The translations under genes were made by a program, and so were the position numbers. From Nocardia exalbida NBRC 100660 (GTDB taxonomy: Bacteria; Actinomycetota; Actinomycetes; Mycobacteriales; Mycobacteriaceae): DNA of 64,000 bases. The stretch is from assembly GCF_000308575.1 (NCBI RefSeq), contig NZ_BAFZ01000025.1:82491-146490 (forward strand), given 5' to 3'. Within the stretch, counting starts at the first letter, position 1. Every line of letters begins with the position of its first letter. The notes under the pieces are model-generated. The model saw only the letters and a program-made list of their open reading frames with translations, was not told the DNA's origin and searched no databases. Positions 40,282 to 49,330 of the stretch are shown here, one piece after another.

Positions 40282-40938
40282 ATGGCGACCCTGCGCATAT
40301 CCCGCCGGTTCAACGGACCACCCGGCTCCGGCAACGGTGGCTACGTGGCCGGTCTGCTCGCCGCCCAGCGCGACGAGCGGACGGTCACCATCATCCTGCG
40401 CAGCCCACCGCCGCTGGAGACGCCCCTCGACGTGCGGGCCGAACGGCTCTACGACGGTGACACGCTGATCGCCGAGTCCGAGAGCGGCGAACTCGAACGC
40501 GACGCCCCGGGGCGTGTCCCGTTCACCGATGCGACCGAGGCAGCGCGCAGCTACACCGGCATCGAGATCTTCGCGTCCTGCTTCGTCTGCGGCAGTGGCC
40601 GGGCGGACGGGCTGCGCATCGAACCCGGCCGGGTCGACGAGCACCGAGTGGCCGCGCCATGGGTACCCGACGACACCATGCCGCTGGGGCCGCCGCTGCT
40701 GTGGGCCGCGATGGACTGCCCCGGCGGTTGGTCGCTACCCGGCATGCTGGAACGTCCCGCTCTGCTCGGCTCGATGACCGCCACCGTGCACGACATCCCC
40801 GAAGTCGACGAGCGCTGCGTCGTCGTGGGCGAGTTCCACCGCGAGCAGGGACGCAAATGCTGGGCCTCGACCGCGGTCTACGGCGCCGACGAACGCCTGC
40901 TCGGACAGGCCGAGCAGGTCTGGATCCGGCTGCCCTAG
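40282..40938 (+). CDS. Hot-dog (thioesterase-like) protein of unknown role
   Basis: A 218-residue protein starting MATLRISRRFNGPPGSGNGG. The pattern FNGPPGSGNGGYVAGLLAA near the N-terminus, a central FVCGSGRADGLRI and a second half PLLWAAMDCPGGWSL suggest two hot-dog folds, as in acyl-CoA thioesterase-like proteins. No catalytic residues can be assigned. It stands alone between add and the convergent Rv3311-like gene. Confidence 0.6.
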   Translation: MATLRISRRFNGPPGSGNGGYVAGLLAAQRDERTVTIILRSPPPLETPLDVRAERLYDGDTLIAESESGELERDAPGRVPFTDATEAARSYTGIEIFASCFVCGSGRADGLRIEPGRVDEHRVAAPWVPDDTMPLGPPLLWAAMDCPGGWSLPGMLERPALLGSMTATVHDIPEVDERCVVVGEFHREQGRKCWASTAVYGADERLLGQAEQVWIRLP

Positions 40939-42198
40939 TTACTGCTTGTCGAGCCGGGACTCCAGGTTGCGTTCCAATTCGCGCCAGGCCTGGGCCTCCG
41001 CGGTGAACGGCGGGTTGGGCGCCAACCGGGTGGGGTCGGGGTTCAGCAGGTAGGAGACGTACCAGCCGAGCGGGGTGGACTGGGCCAGGGCCTGCTCCAC
41101 CGTGTCGTCGTCGGCGTAGTCGGCGGCGTCGGTGAACAGCTCTACCGCCAGATCGAGCTGTTCGATGTCGACCGCCTCGGGGCCTTCGGCCAAGTCCTCG
41201 GCCAAGCCGGGCAGCACGTAGACGTTCTCGTCGGTTACCTCGACCTCCAATGAGCCGTCCACCGCCGCGGTCTGCACGTCGGCGAAGGTGCTCACGCGGG
41301 CCAAGTCGTGCTCGTGGTCGTCGGCGAGATAGCGGGCCAGCGCGCGCTCGGAGGAGAACACCGTGATCGAGCCCCTGGAACCGAGGAAGATCGGCTCGTC
41401 GTCGAGGTAACAGCGCAGGGTGAAGACGCTGCCTTCGGACGTGACGATCTTGACCGGGTCGATGCCGACCTCGTGCCAGAACGATTCGTCTTCGTCCTCG
41501 TCTTCCTCGTCGTCCTCTTCCGCGTCGAGGTCGACGGGCTCGAACTCCTCCTCCTCGTCGCTGTCGGCGGCGTCATCGGCGTCGACCACGTTCTCCTCGG
41601 CGGCCAGCAGTTCGGCCTCGGCGACCGCGACCGCCTCGGCGTCGACCTCGGGCGTCTGCACGACGGAGTCGATGGCGTCCAGGACGTCGTCCCAGCCCTT
41701 GGCGATGGCGGCGCCGATCTGGTCCCACAGCTCCTCGCCGTCGCGACCGACGAACGCGCTCACGCCGCCGGGCAGCGCGCCGAGCACCGGATGGGAACCG
41801 AAGAATTTGGTGACCGTCTCGAGTTCGCACACCTCGCCGATGTTGCGCACCATGCCGAGGGTGTCCTCCAGCTCGGCGACGCTGTCGACGTCGGGTTCGC
41901 CCGCCGCCAGCTCCGGCACCGCGACCAGATCGAAGGTGAAGTTCTCCTCCGGTTCCAGTTCGACCGCCGAGAGACCCGCGACGACCTTCCAGGCCGGATG
42001 GTCCACGAGGTCGTTATCGGCGTTGGTGCGGATGAAGGCGGCCAGCTCCGCCACGGACTCGAAACCGTAGAGGGCGTCCTCGTGACCGAGGAACGCCTCC
42101 CACTCGTCGTCACCGTCTCGCCAACGCGGTGCCCACAGGGTGACGAGATCGCCGTCGGTCAGGCCGAGCTCGATCGGGACGATGTCTCCAGAAGCCAT
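40939..42198 (-). CDS. Rv3311-like acidic conserved protein
   Basis: A 419-residue protein starting MASGDIVPIELGLTDGDLVT, with no recognised enzyme motif. The middle (about residues 210-245) is an extremely acidic run of Asp and Glu, flanked by two folded parts (SVAELAAFIRTNADNDLVDH; WHEVGIDPVKIVTSEGSVFT). By content and position beside add it matches the mycobacterial Rv3311 family, sometimes labelled a primosomal protein without support. Its last base abuts the convergent gene. Confidence 0.7.
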   Translation of the reverse strand: MASGDIVPIELGLTDGDLVTLWAPRWRDGDDEWEAFLGHEDALYGFESVAELAAFIRTNADNDLVDHPAWKVVAGLSAVELEPEENFTFDLVAVPELAAGEPDVDSVAELEDTLGMVRNIGEVCELETVTKFFGSHPVLGALPGGVSAFVGRDGEELWDQIGAAIAKGWDDVLDAIDSVVQTPEVDAEAVAVAEAELLAAEENVVDADDAADSDEEEEFEPVDLDAEEDDEEDEDEDESFWHEVGIDPVKIVTSEGSVFTLRCYLDDEPIFLGSRGSITVFSSERALARYLADDHEHDLARVSTFADVQTAAVDGSLEVEVTDENVYVLPGLAEDLAEGPEAVDIEQLDLAVELFTDAADYADDDTVEQALAQSTPLGWYVSYLLNPDPTRLAPNPPFTAEAQAWRELERNLESRLDKQ

Positions 42199-42224
42199 GT
42201 GCGGAAGCCTATCGACCTTCCGCG

Positions 42225-42572
42225 TCAGGCACTATCCGGCCCGCCCCCATTCGTGCCCGCGGGCGGCTGCGCGGCGGGGACGAACGACTCGTTCAGTGTC
42301 GCAACGACCTTGGATCGCTGCGCTCCGGCGTCCTCGGCGGCCTGTCTGCAGGCCCAGACGATCAACTGCCCGACCTCGGCCGGCGGCAGCGATGTGACCG
42401 ATTCCGCCAAGCTCAGGCCGACCAGTGCGCCGTCGCTGTTCACCTCGACGCTCACCGCGCCGTCCTCGGAGGTCCACCGCCCGCGCACCTGCTTCAACCC
42501 GTACAGCGCGGCTTCCAGCGCCTCCAGTTTCTGGGTGGCCGCCGCGACAAGGGCGTCCATTTCCGCACTCAT
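42225..42572 (-). CDS. YbaB/EbfC-like protein of the second type VII operon
   Basis: 115 residues starting MSAEMDALVAAATQKLEALE. The YbaB pattern GAVSVEVNSDGALVGLSLAE is followed by a helix VGQLIVWACRQAAEDAGAQR and a disordered tail. The start overlaps the upstream stop by 4 bp. As at the giant-protein locus, a YbaB-like gene accompanies type VII secretion substrates. Confidence 0.75.
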   Translation of the reverse strand: MSAEMDALVAAATQKLEALEAALYGLKQVRGRWTSEDGAVSVEVNSDGALVGLSLAESVTSLPPAEVGQLIVWACRQAAEDAGAQRSKVVATLNESFVPAAQPPAGTNGGGPDSA

Positions 42573-42910
42573 ACCGGCCTCATCCAGGTCGTCGGTCCCG
42601 TGTCCGCGTCGTCGATCCGGTCCAGCTCGTCCACCGCCTGCTGGCGGGTGGGCAGACCGAGCCGGTCGAGGATGTCCGAGGGCATGCCCGACTCGGCGAG
42701 CAGTTCGCGCCGCCGCGCCCGCGCCGCGATGGCGGAACGCTGGGTGAGCCGCAGGATCTCGTTGGCGAGCGACTGTGCGCCGTAACGGTATTCGCTGCGC
42801 TCGAACTTGATCTCGACCGGCATGCCCTGATCGGTCGCGCGCACCGAGATGGTGCCCGACCGGTTGCTGCTGGCCGCCACCGTGACGTTGGGAACCGGCG
42901 GTCGGGTCAT
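42569..42910 (-). CDS. Conserved small protein of the type VII operon
   Basis: A 113-residue protein, MTRPPVPNVTVAASSNRSGT onward, with a central RSEYRYGAQSLANEILRLTQ and SGMPSDILDRLGLPTRQQA near the C-terminus. I do not recognise a family. It overlaps both neighbours by 4 bp (ATGA-type), so it is translated together with the NlpC/P60 gene upstream and the YbaB-like gene downstream. A secretion accessory role is plausible from context. Confidence 0.65.
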   Translation of the reverse strand: MTRPPVPNVTVAASSNRSGTISVRATDQGMPVEIKFERSEYRYGAQSLANEILRLTQRSAIAARARRRELLAESGMPSDILDRLGLPTRQQAVDELDRIDDADTGPTTWMRPV

Positions 42911-44016
42911 GCCGTCGGCCTGTAGAAACCGTAGAAGTCCATGCCTGAGTTCTCCGTTCGAATCGAGCTGATCTGGACCGGGTCACCCGCCTCGACCAAC
43001 TGGCCGTTCCCGATCACCATGGCCACATGGCCGTCCCAGATCGCGAGGTCGCCGGGCATCAGATCACCGGCCGACACCGGTGTGGCCCCGTTGCCCTGGT
43101 CGCACGCGAGCCGGGGCAGGTCGACGCCCGCCTCGCCATAGGCGTACTTGGTGAGCCCGCTGCAATCCAATCCCGCGCCCGGGCTGTTGCCGCCCCAGAC
43201 ATAGGGCGTGCCCACCGCGCCGATCGCCGACCGGACCGCCGTGGCGGCCTGTTCGTTGGGTGCCTCCACCACGCTGCCGTCGGGCAGCGTGATCTTCACG
43301 CCCTTGCCGTCGTCGGGCGTGCCCGACGAACCGGTGTCCGGTTTGGGGGTGCCCGTCGTGCCGGGCGTGCCGCGGGAACCGCGTGAGGACTGCGACTGCA
43401 GCGGTGTGGCCATCGCGGTGCTCAGAAAAGAGCCCGCACCGTTGAGCACGCCGGACGCGGCGGACGCCGCCTGTTGCACGCCCGCGGCGGGGACACCGGC
43501 CAGTGCCGGGGTGGTCGGCGGCGGGGTGAGGTCGTTCATCGACGCGGTGTGCGTCTGCAATTCGTTCTGGACCCGGCCCACGACGTTGAGGGCCTGGTTG
43601 AGATGGTCGATCGCGGAGCCGACGAGCACCGTCAGACCTTCCGGCGTCGCCAGGACCGGCCCCATGCTCGCCGCGGTGCTCACGAAGGACTGCGCGATGT
43701 CGGTGAGATCCTTCTGGCCCGTCTCGACCTCGCCCGCGGCCTGGTTCACGACCGTCGCCATCTCGTTGCCACGATCGGAGATGGTGGCCGCGGAGGTCTG
43801 CACGCGCAGCGCCTTGGCGGTGGCCGCGTCGGCCGCGCGACCGTCCCACGCGGCGTTCATCCCGTTGATGCTGTCGCGGCCCATCTGGTGGATCTGGTCG
43901 ACCACCGACGAGGTGCTGCGCAGCGCGTCGGTGGGACCGCCCGCGGGCAGCACGCCGCTGCCGAAGCTGGCGAGCAGGTCGAGGATCGGTTGCGCCAGTG
44001 CGTTGACATCGATCAC
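42907..44016 (-). CDS. NlpC/P60 peptidoglycan hydrolase with ESX-like N-terminus
   Basis: A 369-residue protein. The N-terminal 180 residues are helical and resemble type VII secretion (EspB/WXG-like) domains. A Ser/Gly/Pro/Thr linker follows (about 190-265). The C-terminal NlpC/P60 domain has SAIGAVGTPYVWGGNSPGAG then LDCSGLTKYAYGEAG (catalytic Cys) and GDLAIWDGHVAMVIGNG (catalytic His). GTG 44016 lies 4 bp past the upstream stop, with GGTGGAG before it. It probably cleaves peptidoglycan stem peptides after export. Confidence 0.85.
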   Translation of the reverse strand: MIDVNALAQPILDLLASFGSGVLPAGGPTDALRSTSSVVDQIHQMGRDSINGMNAAWDGRAADAATAKALRVQTSAATISDRGNEMATVVNQAAGEVETGQKDLTDIAQSFVSTAASMGPVLATPEGLTVLVGSAIDHLNQALNVVGRVQNELQTHTASMNDLTPPPTTPALAGVPAAGVQQAASAASGVLNGAGSFLSTAMATPLQSQSSRGSRGTPGTTGTPKPDTGSSGTPDDGKGVKITLPDGSVVEAPNEQAATAVRSAIGAVGTPYVWGGNSPGAGLDCSGLTKYAYGEAGVDLPRLACDQGNGATPVSAGDLMPGDLAIWDGHVAMVIGNGQLVEAGDPVQISSIRTENSGMDFYGFYRPTA

Positions 44017-44020
44017 AGGC

Positions 44021-44341
44021 TCACTCCACCTCGGTGGCCGCGTTCCGCAGCGCGCTCGCGTGGGTGGCGTCGGTCTCGGCGAGGACGGTCGCCGCGCCGG
44101 TGGCCGCGCCACCCATGCTGGTCAGCACTGCCGAGAGCTGGCCGATCGCGGCGACGTGCCCGGCGTGCGCCGCGGCGTAGGCCGCCATGAAGTCACCGCC
44201 GATCAGTCCCATGATCGGGCCCAGCAGCGCGGGCTCCGCGGCCGCGGCGCTCACCCCGGCCGCCGCCATCTCACCCGCCATGACGTGAGCGGTCGCGCCG
44301 TAGGCCGCAATGCCTTCGGTGTCCGCCGACATCTTCCGCAT
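44021..44341 (-). CDS. EspC-like type VII secretion substrate
   Basis: 106 residues of Ala/Gly-rich helix hairpin: [20 protein letters not shown], then [20 protein letters not shown]. This resembles the ESX-1 EspC-like family in length and composition. I prefer ATG 44341, with GGGGGAAG six bases upstream, over ATG 44383. It is first in a tightly packed four-gene operon (gaps or overlaps of 4 bp). Confidence 0.65.
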   Translation of the reverse strand: MRKMSADTEGIAAYGATAHVMAGEMAAAGVSAAAAEPALLGPIMGLIGGDFMAAYAAAHAGHVAAIGQLSAVLTSMGGAATGAATVLAETDATHASALRNAATEVE

Positions 44342-44487
44342 CAGAGCTTCCCCCATCTGTTGTTCCCAGGCAGAGTACGTCATCCACTTGGTTCGACGCG
44401 CGCTGTTCCGGTTCGGTTCCGCCGCTTCGGAAAAAAAAGTCCGGTGGCATCCGGCGGCGCACCCGCAACCGACTTTATCGTTCCCTC

Positions 44488-45111
44488 ATGCGCACCCTCA
44501 CCGTGGACCATCCACTCGTCGCCGCCCTGCTCACCACGATGCGGGACGAGCGAACGGCCAATCCGGCTTTCCGTGCCGCACTACGTGATCTGACCGGCAT
44601 CCTGATCTACGAGGCGCTGCGCGACGCGGAGGTCGAGCGCTTCGAGATCACCACGCCGGTCGCTCCCACCGAAGGCATCCGGCTGGCCCATCCGCCGCTG
44701 CTGGTTCCGGTGCTGCGCGCCGGGCTCGGCATGATCGACGCGGCCGCCGAGCTGATCCCCGACGCCAGAATCGGGTTCGTCGGTCTCGCTCGCGACGAGG
44801 ACACCCACCTGCCGGTGCCCTACATGGAGTCGCTGCCCGCCGATCTCGCCGGCCTGCCGGTCTTCGTGCTCGACCCGATGCTGGCCACGGGCGGCTCGAT
44901 GCGGCACACCTTGCAGCTGCTCGCGGCCCGCGGCGCCACCGACATCACCGCCGTGTGCGTCGTCGCCGCCCCGGAAGGGATTGCGACACTGGAGGACTCG
45001 GGATTGCCGGTACGGCTGGTGACCGCCGTCGTGGACTCCGGACTGAACGAGAACGCCTACATCGTGCCCGGTCTCGGCGACGCGGGCGACCGGCAATTCG
45101 GCCCGCGCTGA
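44488..45111 (+). CDS. upp: Uracil phosphoribosyltransferase
   Basis: A 207-residue UPRTase that makes UMP from uracil and [22 protein letters not shown] is the PRPP-binding motif, with [20 protein letters not shown] and the C-terminal uracil-binding [18 protein letters not shown]. Divergent from the EspC-like gene, convergent with the phosphomutase gene. It completes salvage downstream of deoA. Confidence 0.97.
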   Translation: MRTLTVDHPLVAALLTTMRDERTANPAFRAALRDLTGILIYEALRDAEVERFEITTPVAPTEGIRLAHPPLLVPVLRAGLGMIDAAAELIPDARIGFVGLARDEDTHLPVPYMESLPADLAGLPVFVLDPMLATGGSMRHTLQLLAARGATDITAVCVVAAPEGIATLEDSGLPVRLVTAVVDSGLNENAYIVPGLGDAGDRQFGPR

Positions 45112-45129
45112 ACCCCTGCCGGGCCGCGG

Positions 45130-46626
45130 TCAGAAGGTCCGGCAGAAGTCGCGCAATGCCGAAAGGCGTTCGCGGGCAGCGGCTCGCGCGGCCGGAAGAC
45201 CGGCGCGCGAGCCCACCGGTTCGACCACCTCCAGGTAGCACTTGAGCTTCGGCTCGGTACCGGAAGGGCGGACGACAACGCGGGACGAGACACCCTCGAA
45301 GATCAGCGCGTCGGTCCGCATCCGGCCCCGGACCCGAAGCTGATCGGTGTATTCGACCGGCTCGCCCGCGATCTCGCGCGGCGGGTGGGCCCGCAATCGC
45401 TCGACCACGGCGGCCGCGTCGGTGGCCGAGCCGAGCCGCAGCGACACCTGGTCGCCCGCGTGCAGGCCGAATTCGACCGCGTAGTCGTCGAGTTCGTCGT
45501 TCAGGCCGCGGCCGGCGGCCTTCAACCGGGCCACCAGGTCGGCCACCAGGACGGCGGCGGAGATACCGTCCTTGTCGCGGACGGCTGCCGGGTCGACGCA
45601 GTGGCCGATCGCCTCCTCATAGGCGTAGACCAAGCCGTCGCCCGCGCGGGCCAGCCACTTGAATCCGGTGAGCGTTTCCGCGTAGCGTCCGCCGCGCGCG
45701 GGAGCCAGCTTCGACAGCAGCCGCGAGGACACGATCGTCGTCGCCACCAGCGCATCATCCGGGGCGGTGCGCAGCACACAGTCACCCAGGAGTACGCCGG
45801 TCTCGTCGCCGCGCAGCATCCGCCAGGTGCCGTCCGGCCGCGGAATGCCCACCGCGCACCGATCCGCGTCGGGGTCCAGCGCGATCGCCACGTCGGCGCC
45901 GACCCGGGCCGCCGTCGCGAGCAGCAGATCGGCCGCGCCGGGTTCCTCCGGGTTCGGGAACGTGACGGTCGGAAAGTCGGGGTCCGGTGCGAATTGCTCC
46001 TCGACCACATGGACGTCGGGAAAACCCGCCGCGCGCAGCGCTTCGACGGCGAGGTCACCGCCGACGCCGTGCAGTGGAGTGAGGGCGATCCGGATACCGG
46101 CCCGCTCGCCCGGCCCACCGATCCAGGAGGGTATTTCGGCAACGCGGCGGATATAGCGCTGGACCACGTCGTCGTCGGCGGGGACGACCGGCACGCGGTC
46201 GATCGGCTCGGTCACCGCCTCGATACAGCGCTCGATCTCGGCGTCGGCCGGGGCGATCAGCTGTGACCCGCCGTCCAGATAGACCTTGTAGCCGTTGTCG
46301 GTGGCCGGGTTGTGCGAGGCGGTGATCTGCACGCCCGCGACCGCGCCCAGCTCACGCACCGCGTACGCGACCACCGGCGTTGGCAGCGGACGCGGCAGCA
46401 ACGTCACCGGAAAGCCCGCCGCGGCGAAGATCTCCGCGGTCGCCGTCGCGAATTCGCCGGAACCGTGCCTGGCGTCGCGGCCGACGACCACCGTGCCGCC
46501 GCCGAGACAGCGGTCACGCAGCCACGCAACGATTCCCGCGGTCGCCCTGCTCACGGTGGTGACGTTCATGCCGTCCGGGCCCTCGCGCAGCGGCCCGCGC
46601 AGGCCCGCCGTGCCGAAGCGCAGCAT
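45130..46626 (-). CDS. pmmB: Phosphohexomutase/phosphopentomutase-type enzyme
   Basis: A 498-residue alpha-D-phosphohexomutase family protein. The phosphoserine loop GVQITASHNPATDNGYKVYL, the metal loop ALDPDADRCAVGIPRP, the sugar-binding YAYEEAIGHCVDPAAVRDKD and the phosphate-binding VVRPSGTEPKLKCYLEVV are all present. Position and family match pmmB. In nucleoside-salvage clusters such enzymes may act on ribose or deoxyribose phosphates, so the exact substrate is open. Starts immediately after the deoD stop. Confidence 0.9.
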   Translation of the reverse strand: MLRFGTAGLRGPLREGPDGMNVTTVSRATAGIVAWLRDRCLGGGTVVVGRDARHGSGEFATATAEIFAAAGFPVTLLPRPLPTPVVAYAVRELGAVAGVQITASHNPATDNGYKVYLDGGSQLIAPADAEIERCIEAVTEPIDRVPVVPADDDVVQRYIRRVAEIPSWIGGPGERAGIRIALTPLHGVGGDLAVEALRAAGFPDVHVVEEQFAPDPDFPTVTFPNPEEPGAADLLLATAARVGADVAIALDPDADRCAVGIPRPDGTWRMLRGDETGVLLGDCVLRTAPDDALVATTIVSSRLLSKLAPARGGRYAETLTGFKWLARAGDGLVYAYEEAIGHCVDPAAVRDKDGISAAVLVADLVARLKAAGRGLNDELDDYAVEFGLHAGDQVSLRLGSATDAAAVVERLRAHPPREIAGEPVEYTDQLRVRGRMRTDALIFEGVSSRVVVRPSGTEPKLKCYLEVVEPVGSRAGLPAARAAARERLSALRDFCRTF

Positions 46627-47418
46627 CTACACCCGTTCCAGCACGCCGCGCAGCAGTTTGCCGAGGCGCGGAGCCGCGGCATGGCCTTCGGCGAGCACCT
46701 CGGCATGGGACAGATGCGCGCCGGTGACGCCCGCGGCCAGGTTGGTGACCAGCGAGATACCGAGCAGGCGCGCACCGAGCGCGCGGCAGGCGATGGCTTC
46801 CAGCACCGTGGACATGCCGACCAGATCCGCGCCGATCGTGCGCAGCATCCGGATCTCGGCGGGCGTCTCGTACTGCGGCCCGGTGAGGCCCGCGTAGACA
46901 CCCTCGGTCAGGCTCGGATCGATCTCCCTGGCCAAATCCCGCAACTCCGGATCCCAGGCGTCGACCAAGTCGACGAAAGTCGCGCCTGCCAGCGGTGTGC
47001 GACCGGTCAAGTTGAGATGGTCGCTGATCAGCACCGGCTCACCGACCCGCAGACCGGCCCGGATACCGCCCGCGGCATTGGTCAGCACCACGATCTCCGC
47101 GCCCGCCGCCACCGCCGCCGACACCGGATGCACCACATCGGCGGGCCGATACCCCTCGTAGAGATGCTGGCGGCCCATCAACAGCAGCACGTCGTTGTCG
47201 TCCACCCGAACGGAATGGAGCACGCCGACATGGCCCTGCGCGGTAGGCGTTCCGAAACCGGGCAACTCCGGCATCGGCACCGACGCCCGCGGCGCCCCGA
47301 TCTCCGCGGCCGCGTCCTGCCAGCCGGACCCCAGCACCACCGCGACCCGGTGGCGTGACACTCCCGTACGTTCGGCGATCGCCTCGGCGGCCTGTTCGGC
47401 AAGCATGATCGTCACCAT
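46627..47418 (-). CDS. deoD: Purine nucleoside phosphorylase
   Basis: A 263-residue trimeric [36 protein letters not shown] and [20 protein letters not shown], followed by [12 protein letters not shown], are the family signature. It cleaves (deoxy)inosine and guanosine, complementing add. Stop and pmmB start are adjacent, so the two are co-translated. A repeat-borne hairpin (47430-47449) lies about 12 bases upstream of its ATG. Confidence 0.95.
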   Translation of the reverse strand: MVTIMLAEQAAEAIAERTGVSRHRVAVVLGSGWQDAAAEIGAPRASVPMPELPGFGTPTAQGHVGVLHSVRVDDNDVLLLMGRQHLYEGYRPADVVHPVSAAVAAGAEIVVLTNAAGGIRAGLRVGEPVLISDHLNLTGRTPLAGATFVDLVDAWDPELRDLAREIDPSLTEGVYAGLTGPQYETPAEIRMLRTIGADLVGMSTVLEAIACRALGARLLGISLVTNLAAGVTGAHLSHAEVLAEGHAAAPRLGKLLRGVLERV

Positions 47419-47428
47419 AGCTGGGTTT

Positions 47429-47475
47429 GATTTGCCGCGCCTTCGCGCGGCGTGTTCGCGGCCCCCTTATGGCTC
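47429..47475 (-). repeat. Mosaic repeat, hairpin-type, before deoD
   Basis: Hairpin GCCGCGCCTTCGCGCGGC is followed by GTGTTCGCGGCCCC, the constant part of a repeat also found at 49220-49310, 51838-51885 and 59559-59600. It lies in the deoD leader. The rest of 47419-48010 contains three copies of the second repeat type and no convincing gene. Confidence 0.75.
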
Positions 47476-47556
47476 GTGTTTGCGCGACCGCCGCTTGCTC
47501 CTTCGTCGCCTACGCGACGGCCGCGCAAACGCGAGCCGGGCCGCGAACGGCGCATG

Positions 47557-47600
47557 CTCGGTCTCGCTTCGCTCGAAACCGGGAGTTGGGGTACGCCGGG
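47557..47600 (+). repeat. GGTCTCGCTTCGCTCGAA repeat, copy A
   Basis: Contains GGTCTCGCTTCGCTCGAA, an ACCGGGAGTTGGGGT continuation and GCCGGG. It is nearly identical to copies at 49089-49132 (inverted) and 59614-59657, with similarity extending about 100 bp further right to the 59.6-kb copy. Confidence 0.85.
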
Positions 47601-47720
47601 CGCGTCGGTGCGCGAGGTTTGGACCTCGTGCACGCGGTTCGTTGTGGTGGGTGGTTGTCCTTTCGACCGGTGATCGGTCGCGGACGTGGCGGACGTGAGC
47701 CGGTCCGCGGACGGCGGATG

Positions 47721-47764
47721 CTCGGTCTTGCTTCGCTCGAAACTGGGGAGTGGAGGTGTGCTGG
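47721..47764 (+). repeat. GGTCTCGCTTCGCTCGAA repeat, copy B
   Basis: A diverged copy (GGTCTTGCTTCGCTCGAA, then ACTGGGGAGTGGAGGTG) about 165 bp from copy A. Confidence 0.75.
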
Positions 47765-47914
47765 GGGCGTTGATGTGCGAATTCCTGGCATTGTGCGCGC
47801 GGTTTCACCGGCTGGTCGTGAGGTCGATCGGGGCCGTGGCTGTGTACGCGGCGGGTGGGGACTCGGGCGCTGAGTGGACTGTGTGGGGTTGGTCTGCCTT
47901 GCGATGAACGGTGC

Positions 47915-47958
47915 TTTGGTCTCGCTTCGCTCGAACCGGGAGTTGGGGTGCGTTGGGG
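47915..47958 (+). repeat. GGTCTCGCTTCGCTCGAA repeat, copy C
   Basis: Contains GGTCTCGCTTCGCTCGAA and a CCGGGAGTTGGGGTGCGTTG continuation, with one A missing relative to copy A. It lies 53 bp before the enoyl-CoA hydratase-like gene. Confidence 0.8.
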
Positions 47959-48010
47959 TCGAGTGGAGGAGTTCCACTAGACCCCTACCCGCGAGTAGGA
48001 GTAGCTGTCG

Positions 48011-48736
48011 GTGCCCGATACGCTGCACGGCATGCCGTATCTGGAACGCCACGGGGAAGTGTTCGTCGTCTACCTCGGCGCCGAGGGACAGACGGACAGC
48101 GAGAACCGTTTTCACCCGGACTGGATCGACGCCTTCCACGGGCTGCTGGACGAGGTCGAGAGCTCCGAGGGGCCTGCCGCGCTGGTGACCACCGCGACAG
48201 GGAAGTTCTTCAGCAACGGTCTGGACACCGATTGGCTGTTCGGCAATCTGGACAAGATGCACGGTTACCTCGACCGCGTGCACTCGCTCTACACCCGTCT
48301 GCTGGCCTTCCCGCTGCCCACCGTCGCGGCGATCAACGGCCATGCCTTCGGAGCGGGCGCCATGCTGGCGACTTCGCACGACTTCCGGGTGATGCGCGCC
48401 GATCGCGGCTTCTACTGCCTGCCCGAGGTGCACCTGGGCATGCCCTTCACCATCGGGATGAACGCTCTGCTCACCGAGCGGCTGTCCAACCAGGTCTGTG
48501 TGCAGGCGATGACCACCGGCCACCGCTATCCGGCCGACGAGGCGATCGCCGCGGGCATCGCCGACGCCAAGGCCGACGCCCCCGAGTTGCTCGCGACCGC
48601 GATCGAGCGGGCCGCGGCACTGGCGAGCAACCGCAAGCCCAACCTCCCCGTGATCAAGCGCGCCCTGCACGCGAAGGCCCTGGCCGGCCTCGCCGTCGCG
48701 ACCACTCCGGAAAACCTGGCGTTCGCCGCGAGCTGA
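48011..48736 (+). CDS. Enoyl-CoA hydratase/isomerase family protein
   Basis: A 241-residue crotonase-fold protein. TVAAINGHAFGAGAMLATSH is the CoA/oxyanion-hole signature, and FYCLPEVHLGMPFTIGMNAL contains the second catalytic region with a glutamate in LPEVHLG. GTG 48011 and ATG 48032 are both possible starts. Substrate not predictable. Flanked on both sides by repeat-rich DNA. Confidence 0.85.
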   Translation: MPDTLHGMPYLERHGEVFVVYLGAEGQTDSENRFHPDWIDAFHGLLDEVESSEGPAALVTTATGKFFSNGLDTDWLFGNLDKMHGYLDRVHSLYTRLLAFPLPTVAAINGHAFGAGAMLATSHDFRVMRADRGFYCLPEVHLGMPFTIGMNALLTERLSNQVCVQAMTTGHRYPADEAIAAGIADAKADAPELLATAIERAAALASNRKPNLPVIKRALHAKALAGLAVATTPENLAFAAS

Positions 48737-49088
48737 CCCGCCGTCCGCAGACGGCGGAGCCCGTCTCCGCCCGTGCTCAATCCGCTGGCTGCGTCTGCGA
48801 GGTAGTCGCTGCGGCACTCATCCGGCCAGCCGCCGCCACGCGGCGAACTACGGGGTAGCGATCCCCGCGATGCCACCCACCCCAGGTGCTTGGCGACGTG
48901 TGGGCCGTGTGTGCGCTCGGCGCGCCCATCGGCCCCGGCCTCGGCATCGGCAACCCGCACAACCTCGTGCTTGGCGACGCCTGAACCGCGTATGCACCCC
49001 ACCTGCCTGTCGGCGGTCCAGCCACCGACTACGACGACGACACCTTGTAAAACGGCGGGCCAGGGTTCGCAGCGGTCACTCCTACGCG

Positions 49089-49132
49089 CCCAGCGCACCC
49101 CAACTCCCGGTTTCGAGCGAAGCGAGACCGAG
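49089..49132 (-). repeat. GGTCTCGCTTCGCTCGAA repeat, copy D (inverted)
   Basis: The reverse complement matches copy A and copy E. It continues right into GTTCGCGGCCCGGCTCGCG and two GGGCCGCGAACACCCAGCGC hairpin repeats (49220-49310). The gap 48737-49330 otherwise shows no gene. Confidence 0.85.
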
Positions 49133-49219
49133 CATGCGCCGTTCGCGGCCCGGCTCGCGTTTGCGCGGCCGTCGCGTAGGCGACGAAGGAGCAAGCGGCG
49201 GTCGCGCAAACGCGAGCCA

Positions 49220-49310
49220 TGAAGGGGCCGCGAACACCCAGCGCCGCAGGCGCTGGCAAAACCAACACAGGGCCGCGAACACCCAGCGCCGAAGGCGCTG
49301 GAAAACAAAT
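49220..49310 (-). repeat. Two tandem hairpin-type mosaic repeats before amiB1
   Basis: Two units of CCGCGAACACCCAGCGCC with hairpins CCAGCGCCGCAGGCGCTGG and CCAGCGCCGAAGGCGCTGG. The loop bases differ while the stems stay paired. They end about 20 bp before the first possible amiB1 start. Confidence 0.85.
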
Positions 49311-49330
49311 ACAGTGCGAGACTGTGTTGC

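Noticed and set aside
47427..47907. Small frames encoding similar peptides such as SRFARNRELG in several gaps
   Set aside because: They are translations of the intergenic repeats, change frame between copies and lack ribosome sites.
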